From Chthonomonadales bacterium (GTDB taxonomy: Bacteria; Armatimonadota; Chthonomonadetes; Chthonomonadales; CAJBBX01), in contig JAAYVH010000247.1 of NCBI GenBank assembly GCA_012517255.1, forward strand, positions 1-52,483: 52,483 nucleotides of DNA, given 5' to 3'. Made by a program: the position numbers and the translations under genes. Of the stretch, positions 21,403 through 29,279 are shown piece after piece. Every line of letters begins with the position of its first letter. Position 1 is the stretch's first letter. Under the pieces are notes generated by a model. It saw only the letters and a list, made by a program, of their open reading frames with translations, ran no database searches and had not been told where the DNA came from.

Positions 21403-24285
21403 CTATCGCTGATGCGAACCAGGCGTCTGCCTGCCGGCCATCCGATCGGTCTCCTTGAGGTTGAACCGCACGCTGACGATGTAGGGTTGCTCGCCCTGCG
21501 TCCAGTGGCCATAGGTGGTCATGACGAACGTGCCGTCGCGCAGGACCTCGACGCCGGGATAGGCGCAGTCCCACGCGTGGTGGTTGTCCATGAGACGCAG
21601 GCGATACTGCCCGGGCCGGTTGTAGACGAGATCCTCGTAGGTGCCGACCCACGCGATCCAGTCGCCGGCGGTCGGGCTCTCCTTCGCCGGATCGCGGAAC
21701 GAGAGAACCAGCCTCCCGTCGGGTGCGTAGCGGCCCTGATGGCGGTCGCCGGTCAGTGCGGCAGGCAACTCACGCGGAGCCGTCCATGTGGCCCCCTCGT
21801 CGTTGGAGAACATGATGTGGGAGTTGCGCCGGCGGCGATTCTCGCGCAGGAGCATGGCAAGCTGCTTGCCGTCGGGCGATCGGAATACGCCGGGCTCGCA
21901 GAGGTGCAGGTCGGACCCGCTCCAAATGGCGCGCGGCTCGGCCCATGTCAGCCCGCCGTCGGATGACTCGACCTGATAGAGGGTGAACGTCTCGGTGACC
22001 TTGCCGCCCTTGCGGAAGAAGCGGCCGTCGTCATGGAACCACGCGGCGTATCTTCCCCCCTCCCCCTGGCTCCCGCCCGCCGAGGGGGCGGGGGAAGCCA
22101 AGCGGACGACGGAGGCCATGGCGACTATGCCGCCGTAGTCTCCGATGGGCTCGAGTTCGGACCATGTGCGGCCGTCGTCCTCGCTATGCGCCATGCGAAT
22201 CGGATAGAGCCCCGAGAACATGATGAGGCGCTTCTTGCCGTCGGGGCCGACGGTCCGATAGAGGGTGGGTACCTCCTGCGAAGTGGCCCAGCTCGCGGGC
22301 ACCGGCAGCCGATCCGACCACGTCTTGCCGCCGTCCTTGCTCCGCTTGTAGACGATCGGGCCCTTGCCGTGGCCCTTGGGATAGACCGCGAGCATGGTCT
22401 TACCGTCCTCCAGCAGCACGGTCGTTGGATGGCCCAGATACTGCCCCTTCTCGCGATCCACGACAACCTGCCGCTTCGTGTCCGCCGACAGATCGAGCTG
22501 GGCTATGCCGCCGAACCCCGACGGCAGGGGCTTGCGAGTCTCCAGGTCGGTCGGCACCGGTTTGCGCCAATCGCCGCACGGTTCCACCCGCGGCACGGGC
22601 GAGAGAGATCGCACGCGGATGCCGGACACGGGCAGCGTCAGCCGCCTGCCCATGAACGTAAGCTCGCCCAGGCGCTCCCTGGAGAGGGTGGTTCCAATCT
22701 CGCGGAAGAAGGGGAAGAGGTCCTCACCCGCGGCGATGCTCATGTCCTCCACGACGTTGTCCCAGGTCAGTTGCCGCTGCGGCTCATCGGCCCAACGCTC
22801 ATTCCGGACCCATATCCAGCGCGGATACCAGGTGGATCCATAGCGCTCTTCGAGCAGGTGCCATACGGTCCACATCTTCCACCAGCCCTCGCCGCCCTGG
22901 TTCTCCTTCAGGTTCGCGAGGTCGAGCGCCCGCGCCCGTTCGGAACTCAGGTCCATGGTGCCTCGATGCGTCGCGTTTCCGTTGAACACGTAGTCGGACT
23001 TGCCCTGATAGAAGCCCGCATGCGCCTCGCTGAACCAGCCGGGGTTGGGCAGGATGCCGGCCTGTTCGCCCCGGGAGTTGGCCGGACCCGCCAGCGTGTG
23101 GGTCACCTCGTGGGCATAGACCGACTTGACGCCCGCGGCGTCGGCCGAGATCATCCCGACCTCCTTGGGCAGATAGGCGTTGATGGCCCAACCGCCTCCG
23201 CCTCCGCCCGAGAGGATGATGTGCATGCGGTCGCCGGTGGGCTTCGAGGGCACCCAACGCTCGCACATGCGCCGGATGGCGGGCAGCTCCTTGCGGCAGA
23301 CCTCGATGAGATGCTTGTAGCCGTTGGCAGCATAGAAGACCGATACATCGCCCAGCGTCTCTTCCAGCTCGGGATAGATGGGACCGCCTCCGTAGGCGCC
23401 CAGAGGCAACTCCCGGTTCCCGCCGACCGGCGGTTTGCCTTCGGATGCGGCGCGAATCACCCCGTCGAGGAACTTCAGCCGCTCGGCGCGCGACCATGGA
23501 TCGCCGTCGGGCTTGTTGCCGTCCCACTGCCCGAGGCCGAGGTCCGAAAGGACTGCCAGGCGCCCGTTGCCGACCGTGCGAATGGCTGCCAGCACGGCGC
23601 CGTCCTCGCCCGTCAGGATGGGGCGCCAATCGGACGTCACTTCGAGCGTTGGCCACTCGCGTCCACCGTACCGGGATCGGGTCGCAACGGGCCTGGCGCC
23701 GTACTTGCCCACGAAGTCGGAGGGACGGATGCCGTCCATCTCCCTATGCGCGAAATCCACCGAGAGGCCCACGATGAAGCCGCCCCCCTCGTCGAGGAAA
23801 CGCTCAATCGCGGCAACCTCCTCCGGCAGATAGGGGAGGCCGATGGGACCTTCCACGGCATGGGACAGCACGACATTCCACGCGAAGTTGGGCCACCACG
23901 CGAAGGGGAAGCGCCCGTCCATGGGCACGCGAATGCGGCTGCGCCCCTTGGGATCGAGCGCCGCATGCAGCGACGCCTGACTGGGGGAGACCCGATAGCC
24001 CTGCTCGCGCAGGCCCGGCGGCACCTCCCACATCCAGAAGAACGTCGCGCACCGTGAGACGTCGAAAAGCACGTTGATGCCGTTGTCGGCGGTCGGAGCG
24101 GCTTTCGCCCTGAACTCAGGGTCCCATGGCACAAGGGCGGCTGCTGGATCGCCCGATCCTCCCGGCTGCGGCAGCAACGTGAGATGGCGCACCTTCTCGT
24201 AGGGCAACGTGCTCCCCGTCGGCACCGCCCGCGCATCAGCCCCCGCCATTGCAATCGCCGCCATCATCGCCATCAGCCATCGCAT
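21403..24285 (-). CDS. Secreted fusion: gluzincin-like metallopeptidase plus BNR-repeat sialidase-like propeller
   Basis: 960 residues with a signal peptide (MRWLMAMMAAIAMAGADA) and a GAGGAGGG site. Residues about 65-280 resemble a glutamine-amidotransferase/ThuA-like domain (VVLSHAVEG, AIERFLDEGGGFIVGLS). Residues about 300-545 carry AHEVTHTLAG (HExxH at 392-396) and GWFSEAHAGFY 24 residues later, the gluzincin layout in which Glu420 is the third zinc ligand. Residues about 610-945 hold four Asp boxes (SKDGGKTW, SEDDGRTW, SSDGGLTW, SNDEGATW) of the sialidase/neuraminidase propeller. A protease joined to a sialidase-like domain suggests attack on glycoproteins such as mucins, by inference. 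Residues about 729-745 are an insert encoded by a GC-rich palindrome. Confidence 0.82.
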   Translation of the reverse strand: MRWLMAMMAAIAMAGADARAVPTGSTLPYEKVRHLTLLPQPGGSGDPAAALVPWDPEFRAKAAPTADNGINVLFDVSRCATFFWMWEVPPGLREQGYRVSPSQASLHAALDPKGRSRIRVPMDGRFPFAWWPNFAWNVVLSHAVEGPIGLPYLPEEVAAIERFLDEGGGFIVGLSVDFAHREMDGIRPSDFVGKYGARPVATRSRYGGREWPTLEVTSDWRPILTGEDGAVLAAIRTVGNGRLAVLSDLGLGQWDGNKPDGDPWSRAERLKFLDGVIRAASEGKPPVGGNRELPLGAYGGGPIYPELEETLGDVSVFYAANGYKHLIEVCRKELPAIRRMCERWVPSKPTGDRMHIILSGGGGGGWAINAYLPKEVGMISADAAGVKSVYAHEVTHTLAGPANSRGEQAGILPNPGWFSEAHAGFYQGKSDYVFNGNATHRGTMDLSSERARALDLANLKENQGGEGWWKMWTVWHLLEERYGSTWYPRWIWVRNERWADEPQRQLTWDNVVEDMSIAAGEDLFPFFREIGTTLSRERLGELTFMGRRLTLPVSGIRVRSLSPVPRVEPCGDWRKPVPTDLETRKPLPSGFGGIAQLDLSADTKRQVVVDREKGQYLGHPTTVLLEDGKTMLAVYPKGHGKGPIVYKRSKDGGKTWSDRLPVPASWATSQEVPTLYRTVGPDGKKRLIMFSGLYPIRMAHSEDDGRTWSELEPIGDYGGIVAMASVVRLASPAPSAGGSQGEGGRYAAWFHDDGRFFRKGGKVTETFTLYQVESSDGGLTWAEPRAIWSGSDLHLCEPGVFRSPDGKQLAMLLRENRRRRNSHIMFSNDEGATWTAPRELPAALTGDRHQGRYAPDGRLVLSFRDPAKESPTAGDWIAWVGTYEDLVYNRPGQYRLRLMDNHHAWDCAYPGVEVLRDGTFVMTTYGHWTQGEQPYIVSVRFNLKETDRMAGRQTPGSHQR
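22052..22097. repeat. GC-rich palindromic element inside the sialidase-like gene
   Basis: CTTCCCCC (22052-22059) and its complement GGGGGAAG (22090-22097) bracket a 30-base GC-rich centre. It encodes SPAPSAGGSQGEGG within a propeller blade, out of character with its surroundings. It looks like a dispersed intergenic-type palindrome inserted in frame. Confidence 0.65.
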
Positions 24286-24414
24286 CGCGCTCCCTCCTCC
24301 TCAGCATCGGCCGAACCCTTTCATCAGTAGAGGGTACCTGACCCTTGGAGTTGCCCCGCGCATACGTCACCTCCAGCCAACCGCGGGAACGATTCCGACA
24401 CAATGGGCAACCAT

Positions 24415-25080
24415 CTATCGCCCGCGATCGTGCGGCTCTGGGTCCTGCCTGCCCGGGTCAGCCGGTTTCCAGCGCAGCGCGTGCTGTTGGCCGCGCCGGC
24501 AGCTTCTGGCATGGCCGTCCAGGAAGACCACATTCGCACTCTCCCAGTGGCGGAAGGCTCTTGGATGGATCTGCGCGGTGGTCTCATTCGGCCCGCGGCA
24601 GGGGTGCTCCACCAGGAAGAGGGTTTCCGCGGGAGCGTCGGCTCCTGCCAGCGAAGCCCCCGCCGCGAAGCGGTTCATGGCAAAGGCATAGGTCCCTTCA
24701 TACGCGGGACAGGCGTGCGGATAGGTTCCTTCGCCTGCCTTGTCGCGCACGACATCGAACCACCGGTCGGCAGGCGGCATGCGGTCGTCCCAGTCCTGCG
24801 AGTAGAGCAGCAGCCCCGTGCCGAGCTCCTTCAAGGCTGAGCGGCACTCCTGCTCCTCCGACATGAGCCCTGCACATGCCATCTCTCCCACGACAGCCAT
24901 CACCGCCCCGAGCAGTCCACCCGCCCAGAGCAGCGCATTGAGTTGCACGAACCAGCGCGGCGGAGTCCCCCGTCTGCGCAGGCTCCCGAGGATGGCAGTT
25001 GCAATCACGGCAGCAATCGTCAGGGGCCACAGCAGACCCAACGGGTGGTGCACGAGGACTGCGTTCCAGTAGTGCCCCAT
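24415..25080 (-). CDS. Two-helix membrane protein with pseudopilin-type C-terminal domain
   Basis: 221 residues. Two transmembrane helices (LLWPLTIAAVIATAILGSL and LLWAGGLLGAVMAVVG) replace the usual prepilin leader. After them comes EEQECRSALKELGTGLLLYSQDWDDRMPP, closely resembling the [22 protein letters not shown] segment of the prepilin at 12351-13115, and ESANVVFLDGHARS, the DG-type C-terminal motif. So the extracytoplasmic domain of a DUF1559-like pseudopilin appears to be carried on a different anchor. The function is unknown. It is the last gene of a three-gene minus-strand group, 19 bases after the isomerase. The C-terminal tail is Arg/Asp-rich and probably disordered. The 129 bases between it and the sialidase start show nothing definite. 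Confidence 0.65.
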   Translation of the reverse strand: MGHYWNAVLVHHPLGLLWPLTIAAVIATAILGSLRRRGTPPRWFVQLNALLWAGGLLGAVMAVVGEMACAGLMSEEQECRSALKELGTGLLLYSQDWDDRMPPADRWFDVVRDKAGEGTYPHACPAYEGTYAFAMNRFAAGASLAGADAPAETLFLVEHPCRGPNETTAQIHPRAFRHWESANVVFLDGHARSCRRGQQHALRWKPADPGRQDPEPHDRGR

Positions 25081-25099
25081 GGCGGCGTGGACGGACGGC

Positions 25100-25921
25100 C
25101 TATGCGGCCGAGCTCGTCGCTTGCTCTACACTGCGCAGATAGGCAATGTCCTTGCGCGTCTGCTCGAAGAGAGCGTCTTCCCCAAGGTCCTCGTATTCGC
25201 TGTGGAATGTAAGCGGACCGGCGTACTTCTCCGCGTGGAGATAGCGCATCATTTCGCGCCAGTTCACGAAGCCCTCGCCGAGCGGAACGCAGCGCACGCG
25301 CCGAACGGCATCGCCCGGCACCCGCTCCCACATGAGGTCCTTGATGGCCACGATGTTCAGCCTCGATCCAGCGATGGACAGGGCCATGGTGATCGGCTCG
25401 CCGTTGAGGGCCAGATGGCCGGGATCGAGATAGAAGCCGATGGCGGCCGGATCGGAGTCCTGGGCAACGAGATAGAGCGCCGACGCGTTCACCGTCAGAT
25501 AGTTGCCGCTGTGCGTATGGAGGCAGCACTTCACGCCGAAGCGCGTCGCCAGGCGCTGCCATCCTTCGAGCTCCTTGCGCGCGGCCGTCAGTTGCGGTTC
25601 GAAGGGGCCGGATCGAAAACCCCAGTAGCCTGGCTTCAGATAGGGAACGCCCGCATCGTGGCAGGCCGCACAGAGCGCTTCGGCCGCCGGATCCTCGGGA
25701 TTGTGCAGCCCGGTGGGAGCTGAGATCATGGGCACGACAAGCCCGGCTCGCTTGAACTGCTCGACGGCCCGCGGCAGTTCGGTCTTCGCATTCGCCGGGT
25801 TCACCACGTAGCCGTCTCGAACGCAGAGATCGGCGCCGTCGGCGCCCATCTTCTTGAGCTCTTCGATCATCCGACCGACGTCGAGCGATCGCATCGTCTT
25901 GGTGAAGTAGATGTACTGCAC
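25100..25921 (-). CDS. Sugar phosphate isomerase/epimerase (xylose-isomerase-like TIM barrel)
   Basis: 273 residues from a GTG at 25921, chosen for the GAGGAGGA site six bases upstream; the longer open frame lacks one. The barrel shows IEELKKMGADGADLCV, LVVPMISAPTGLHNPED, CLHTHSGNYL, GFYLDPGHLALNGEP (metal-site Asp/His), IVAIKDLMWER and PLTFHSEYED (metal-site Glu/His) in family order. Members interconvert keto- and aldo-sugars or inosose-type compounds. The substrate is unknown. It is followed closely by the pseudopilin-like membrane protein and preceded by the TPR/zinc-ribbon membrane protein. Confidence 0.85.
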   Translation of the reverse strand: MQYIYFTKTMRSLDVGRMIEELKKMGADGADLCVRDGYVVNPANAKTELPRAVEQFKRAGLVVPMISAPTGLHNPEDPAAEALCAACHDAGVPYLKPGYWGFRSGPFEPQLTAARKELEGWQRLATRFGVKCCLHTHSGNYLTVNASALYLVAQDSDPAAIGFYLDPGHLALNGEPITMALSIAGSRLNIVAIKDLMWERVPGDAVRRVRCVPLGEGFVNWREMMRYLHAEKYAGPLTFHSEYEDLGEDALFEQTRKDIAYLRSVEQATSSAA

Positions 25922-25967
25922 AGGGTTCCTCCTCGCTAGTTGATGGGTTGCAGGGGCTGCAGGCTGT

Positions 25968-26756
25968 CTAATCCGCCGGCTTGCCGATGTCACCTCCGAC
26001 CCAGCCCAGAAACAGCACGGCGCCAACGATCAGCGCCCCGAGTATGATCGGTCCGGCCACAATGGACGGCAGTTCCAGCAATGCGAGCGTGCCCAGCCCC
26101 ACCACAAGCACCGTCACCACGAAGCCTCGGATGACGGCCTTCGGGCCGCCTTCCCGATAGAGTCTCTCGCGCATGCCCTCTGCGGTGCCGAAGGCCGCGC
26201 CGCACTGCGCGCAATGGGTGGCCCCCGGCAACTGCTCGGCATGACACATGTGACAGTAGAAGAAGTCGGGGGTGTCCCGTCTCTCCAACTGCCGCTTCCA
26301 CGATTCCAGCGTACGCTGATGCTGAAACGCCAGCCGCGGATGCTCCTTCAGCACCCACTCAAGGTGCTCGATCGCCTGCTCGACGTCGCCTCGCTTCTCC
26401 AGCTCCTGAGCCAGCGCGATGCGCGCCACCGGGTCGTTGGGATTGCTCTCGAGGGCGATGACATACGAGCGAAGACGCTCGTCGGACATCTGCTCGACCT
26501 GCTTGGCCGATGCGGCGCTGCCCAGCAGAGGGAAGGCGAGCGCGCCTCCAAGGATCAGCACCAGGGCAACGATCTTCACCACATTGGGACCGGCCATCAC
26601 AGAAACGAGAAGGCCCAGGTAGAGAACGAGCGCGACCGCCACCAGCCCGCCCTCGATCTCGCCATCAATCGCCCAGTGGATGAGCTTGATAACAGGAATC
26701 GCCGACAGGATCAGAGCGAACACGACAAGCGGAACGCCTGTGATGACACCGCCCAT
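25968..26756 (-). CDS. Membrane protein with TPR-like helices and a double-CXXC zinc ribbon
   Basis: 262 residues from the ATG at 26756-26754, with GGGAGG nine bases upstream. Three N-terminal helices (GVPLVVFALILSAIPVIKLIHW, LVAVALVLYLGLLVSVMAG, VVKIVALVLILGGALAFPLLG) precede a soluble TPR-like segment (ALESNPNDPVARIALAQELEKRGDVEQAIEHLEWVL). Next is a zinc ribbon, CHMCHAEQLPGATHCAQCG (two CXXC pairs), and two C-terminal helices. No function is known; this layout is typical of uncharacterised membrane scaffold proteins. The 122-base gap to smpB upstream holds no clear signal. Confidence 0.72.
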   Translation of the reverse strand: MGGVITGVPLVVFALILSAIPVIKLIHWAIDGEIEGGLVAVALVLYLGLLVSVMAGPNVVKIVALVLILGGALAFPLLGSAASAKQVEQMSDERLRSYVIALESNPNDPVARIALAQELEKRGDVEQAIEHLEWVLKEHPRLAFQHQRTLESWKRQLERRDTPDFFYCHMCHAEQLPGATHCAQCGAAFGTAEGMRERLYREGGPKAVIRGFVVTVLVVGLGTLALLELPSIVAGPIILGALIVGAVLFLGWVGGDIGKPAD

Positions 26757-26878
26757 GGCGTCGCCTCCCTTTCGTCGCCCAACGAGGGCTCGCGCCAACG
26801 GTTGAGCCGACCGATCCGCATCCTCACCCGCGCCAACAGGGCGCGACGCCGCTGACGCGGGCGGGAGACGGGCGCAAC

Positions 26879-27388
26879 CTACTCGTCTGCGCTTGACGGT
26901 TTCCTATCACGCGATCGGAGCTCGCGCTCGGCTTCGCGCTCCGTGTCGCGGCGAGCTATCGCCTCACGCTTGTCGAACTGCTTCTTGCCGTGGCCCAACC
27001 CCAGCTCCAGCTTGGCGTAACCGTTGCGAAAATAGAGCGACAGCGGCACGACCGCATACCCCTTCCGCTCGATCTGCGACCGCACTCGGTCAATCTCGCG
27101 CCTGTGCAGGAGCAGCTTGCGCGGCCTTCTCGGATCGGGGTTGAACCGCACCCCCTGTTCATAGGGCGCCACGTGCATGTTGTGGACCCACACCTCGCCG
27201 TTCTCCACTTTGACGAATGCGTCGCTGATGTTTGCCGCTGATTGCCGGATGGACTTCACTTCGCACCCGGACAGGACGATGCCAGCCTCGAACGTCTCGG
27301 AGATGGCGTACTCGTGGCGTGCTCGGCGGTTCTGGAGAACGATCCTGCGGGCGTCGCGGCCCTTTTCCTCGGCTTTCGGCTTCTTCAC
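26879..27388 (-). CDS. smpB: SsrA-binding protein SmpB
   Basis: 169 residues from a GTG start. The family core is clear: RRARHEYAISETFEAGIVLSGCEVKSIRQ, AFVKVENGEVWVHNMHVAPYEQG, RPRKLLLHRREI, and the GLGHGKKQFDKREAI tail that becomes ordered in the decoding centre. SmpB binds tmRNA and delivers it to stalled ribosomes for trans-translation. The gene follows the permease by 14 bases but has a TATAAT box in that gap, so it may also be transcribed alone as a leaderless message. The extra charged C-terminal tail (REAERELRSRDRKP) is normal for the family. Confidence 0.97.
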   Translation of the reverse strand: MKKPKAEEKGRDARRIVLQNRRARHEYAISETFEAGIVLSGCEVKSIRQSAANISDAFVKVENGEVWVHNMHVAPYEQGVRFNPDPRRPRKLLLHRREIDRVRSQIERKGYAVVPLSLYFRNGYAKLELGLGHGKKQFDKREAIARRDTEREAERELRSRDRKPSSADE

Positions 27389-27394
27389 GCGGGC

Positions 27395-27400
27395 ATTATA
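27395..27400 (-). promoter_or_regulatory. TATAAT -10 box just upstream of smpB
   Basis: A perfect minus-strand TATAAT ends six bases before the GTG start and no ribosome site lies between. This suggests leaderless transcription of smpB. No good -35 box is visible. Confidence 0.4.
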
Positions 27401-27402
27401 TA

Positions 27403-28641
27403 CTACTCGTGGCGCAGGGCTTCGATGGGATCGAGACGGGCCGCGCGTATGGCCGGATAGAGCCCGAAGAACACCCCCACGCTAGCCGAGAACGCGAACG
27501 CCCCCAGAATGGACCAGAGCGGCAGGTGCGCCGGGATGCCGGCCCCGCCGATCCCGCCCTTCATCACTTGCCGACTGATGGCGGATGCGACGTAGGCGAC
27601 ACCCGCTCCCAGACCGATCCCCATGACGCCGCCCGTCCCCGAGACGGTGGCGGCCTCGATGAGGAACTGGGCGAGGATGTCGCGCCGTCGCGCCCCGACC
27701 GCTTTGCGCAGGCCTATCTCCTTGGTCCGCTCCGTGACAGACACGAGCATGATGTTCATGATGCCGATGCCGCCCACGAGCAGCGCCAGTCCGGCAATGC
27801 CTCCGAGTACTAACCCGAAGATGCTCAGGATGCGGCCGATAGCGTTCTGGATGTTCTCCAGACTGTCCACCTGAAAGCCGGGCGCATTGTCATGGCGCCG
27901 CATCAGGCATTCCCAGATCTGGTCCATCGCCGGCCCGATCATGGCGGCATCGGCAGGCTGCGCCCAGAGCACTCCCACCACCTCGAACCCTACAAACCGC
28001 TTCTGGATCGTCGAGATCGGCGCGATCACCATCTTGTCGGTGTCCTCGTCGCCCGAGCGTCCTTTCGGCTCGAGAACTCCGATGACGGTGGCCGAGATGC
28101 CCTGCACGTCTATGGTCTTGCCGATGGCCTCCTCACGGTTGAACAGGGCCTCCTTGACCTTCGAGCCGAGGACCACGACCTTGGCCCAGTTCTCCACGTC
28201 GTCTTCCGTGATGAAGCGGCCCTGCGCGACGGTGACATTGCGGAGGCGAGCGTAGTCTGGCTGCACGCCGCGTATGCTGGCCTTCGTCTCGGCATCGTAA
28301 TAGCGCACGAGGAACTCGCCGGGTGCGGGAAGCTCGGCGGACAGACCTGCGACCAGATCGCATTCCTCGCGTATGGCGCGCACGTCATCCATCGTGAGCC
28401 CGATGAGGCGCCTTGTGGAGCGCTCCTCCTCGACCTTTCGGGGATCGTACGCGATGATAATGAGGCTGGAGCCGAGGCGTTCGAACTCCTGCACCACCTT
28501 GGCGCGGGCGCCCTCGACGATGCTCACCATGACAATCACCGCGCTGACGCCGATGATCACGCCGAGCATGGTGAGCGCCGATCGGAGCTTGTTGGCCCTC
28601 AGGTTGGCGAGAGCCGTATACAGGCAGTGCAGGAGCGTCAT
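27403..28641 (-). CDS. MacB-type ABC transporter permease (no ATPase domain)
   Basis: 412 residues. An N-terminal helix (LTMLGVIIGVSAVIVMVSIVEG) is followed by a periplasmic MacB_PCD-type domain of about 200 residues. The C-terminal FtsX domain has LVGGIGIMNIMLVSVTERTKEIGLRKAVGARRRDILAQF and two more helices. This matches the permease half of MacB/LolC-type mechanotransmission transporters, which couple cytoplasmic ATP use to periplasmic work or export. Full-length MacB carries an N-terminal ATPase; here it is absent and no ATPase gene lies nearby. The gene is preceded by the SHOCT/ACP-like gene (23-base gap) and the MacA-like adaptor. Confidence 0.9.
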   Translation of the reverse strand: MTLLHCLYTALANLRANKLRSALTMLGVIIGVSAVIVMVSIVEGARAKVVQEFERLGSSLIIIAYDPRKVEEERSTRRLIGLTMDDVRAIREECDLVAGLSAELPAPGEFLVRYYDAETKASIRGVQPDYARLRNVTVAQGRFITEDDVENWAKVVVLGSKVKEALFNREEAIGKTIDVQGISATVIGVLEPKGRSGDEDTDKMVIAPISTIQKRFVGFEVVGVLWAQPADAAMIGPAMDQIWECLMRRHDNAPGFQVDSLENIQNAIGRILSIFGLVLGGIAGLALLVGGIGIMNIMLVSVTERTKEIGLRKAVGARRRDILAQFLIEAATVSGTGGVMGIGLGAGVAYVASAISRQVMKGGIGGAGIPAHLPLWSILGAFAFSASVGVFFGLYPAIRAARLDPIEALRHE

Positions 28642-28664
28642 GCGAGTGGCTGTCTCAGTTCACG

Positions 28665-29237
28665 CTATGCCGGAGCAGGACTTTCCTGCGGCCCGTCCGC
28701 AGACTCAGGCTCCGGCGAAGGCTGCGCCCCCACGCGCTCCTCCACGCAGGCGACCACGTCGGCGACCGTCGCAAACCCGTTCGCCTCATCATTGGTGATC
28801 GTGATGCCGAACTCATCCTCGAGGGCGTAGCGGAGCAGTTGGCGCGACATACAGGAGCACCCGAGGTCGCCGTCGAGTTTGGCGGCGGGCGACAGGTCGT
28901 CCCTGTCGGCGAGCCCGCACTCGACGAGAAGAAACTCGACACGCTGGGCCACCGTCATCTCGGCAGCGCGTTTGCGGCGCGCCTCGGCCGCTCGCCGGGC
29001 CGTCCAGAAGTACTGCCACCACGCCGATCGTCGCTGCGCCCGGGCCACAGCGCGCAACGTTCGTCGCAGCGCCTTCCAGACCGCACCCGGTTCACACGCA
29101 TCGCCTTCCGAGCGTCTTGTGCGCTCGGTTCCGGCTTCCTGTGATTGCGTGATCGTGCGGATTAGCCTCTCGGCCTCATCGGCCGTTACCTTGCCGTCCT
29201 CCAGCAGCTTGAGGATCCGGGATATCTCATCGTTCAT
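28665..29237 (-). CDS. SHOCT-like plus degenerate acyl-carrier-like protein
   Basis: 190 residues. The first 30 (EISRILKLLEDGKVTADEAERLIRTI) match the short SHOCT/YvlB-type N-terminal helix pair. A basic, aromatic middle region (RRSAWWQYFWTARRAAEARRKR) follows. Residues about 95-168 look like an acyl carrier protein: MTVAQRVEFLLVECGL, LSPAAKLDGDLGCSCMS, LEDEFGITITNDEA and FATVADVVACVEERV. In ACPs the motif is DLGADSL with the phosphopantetheine serine; here the same place reads DLGCSCM, putting Cys129 at the serine position. The domain is therefore probably not pantetheinylated. It sits between the MacA-like and MacB-like genes. Function unknown. Confidence 0.7.
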   Translation of the reverse strand: MNDEISRILKLLEDGKVTADEAERLIRTITQSQEAGTERTRRSEGDACEPGAVWKALRRTLRAVARAQRRSAWWQYFWTARRAAEARRKRAAEMTVAQRVEFLLVECGLADRDDLSPAAKLDGDLGCSCMSRQLLRYALEDEFGITITNDEANGFATVADVVACVEERVGAQPSPEPESADGPQESPAPA

Positions 29238-29279
29238 TGCGGCCTCCTTGGGGCCATGACGCCGACCTAAGCCGCGCCA

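Noticed and set aside
22033-24057. 674-codon plus-strand frame opposite the protease-sialidase gene
   Set aside because: It is antisense to a gene with clear Asp boxes and HExxH; its composition is typical of a GC-rich shadow.
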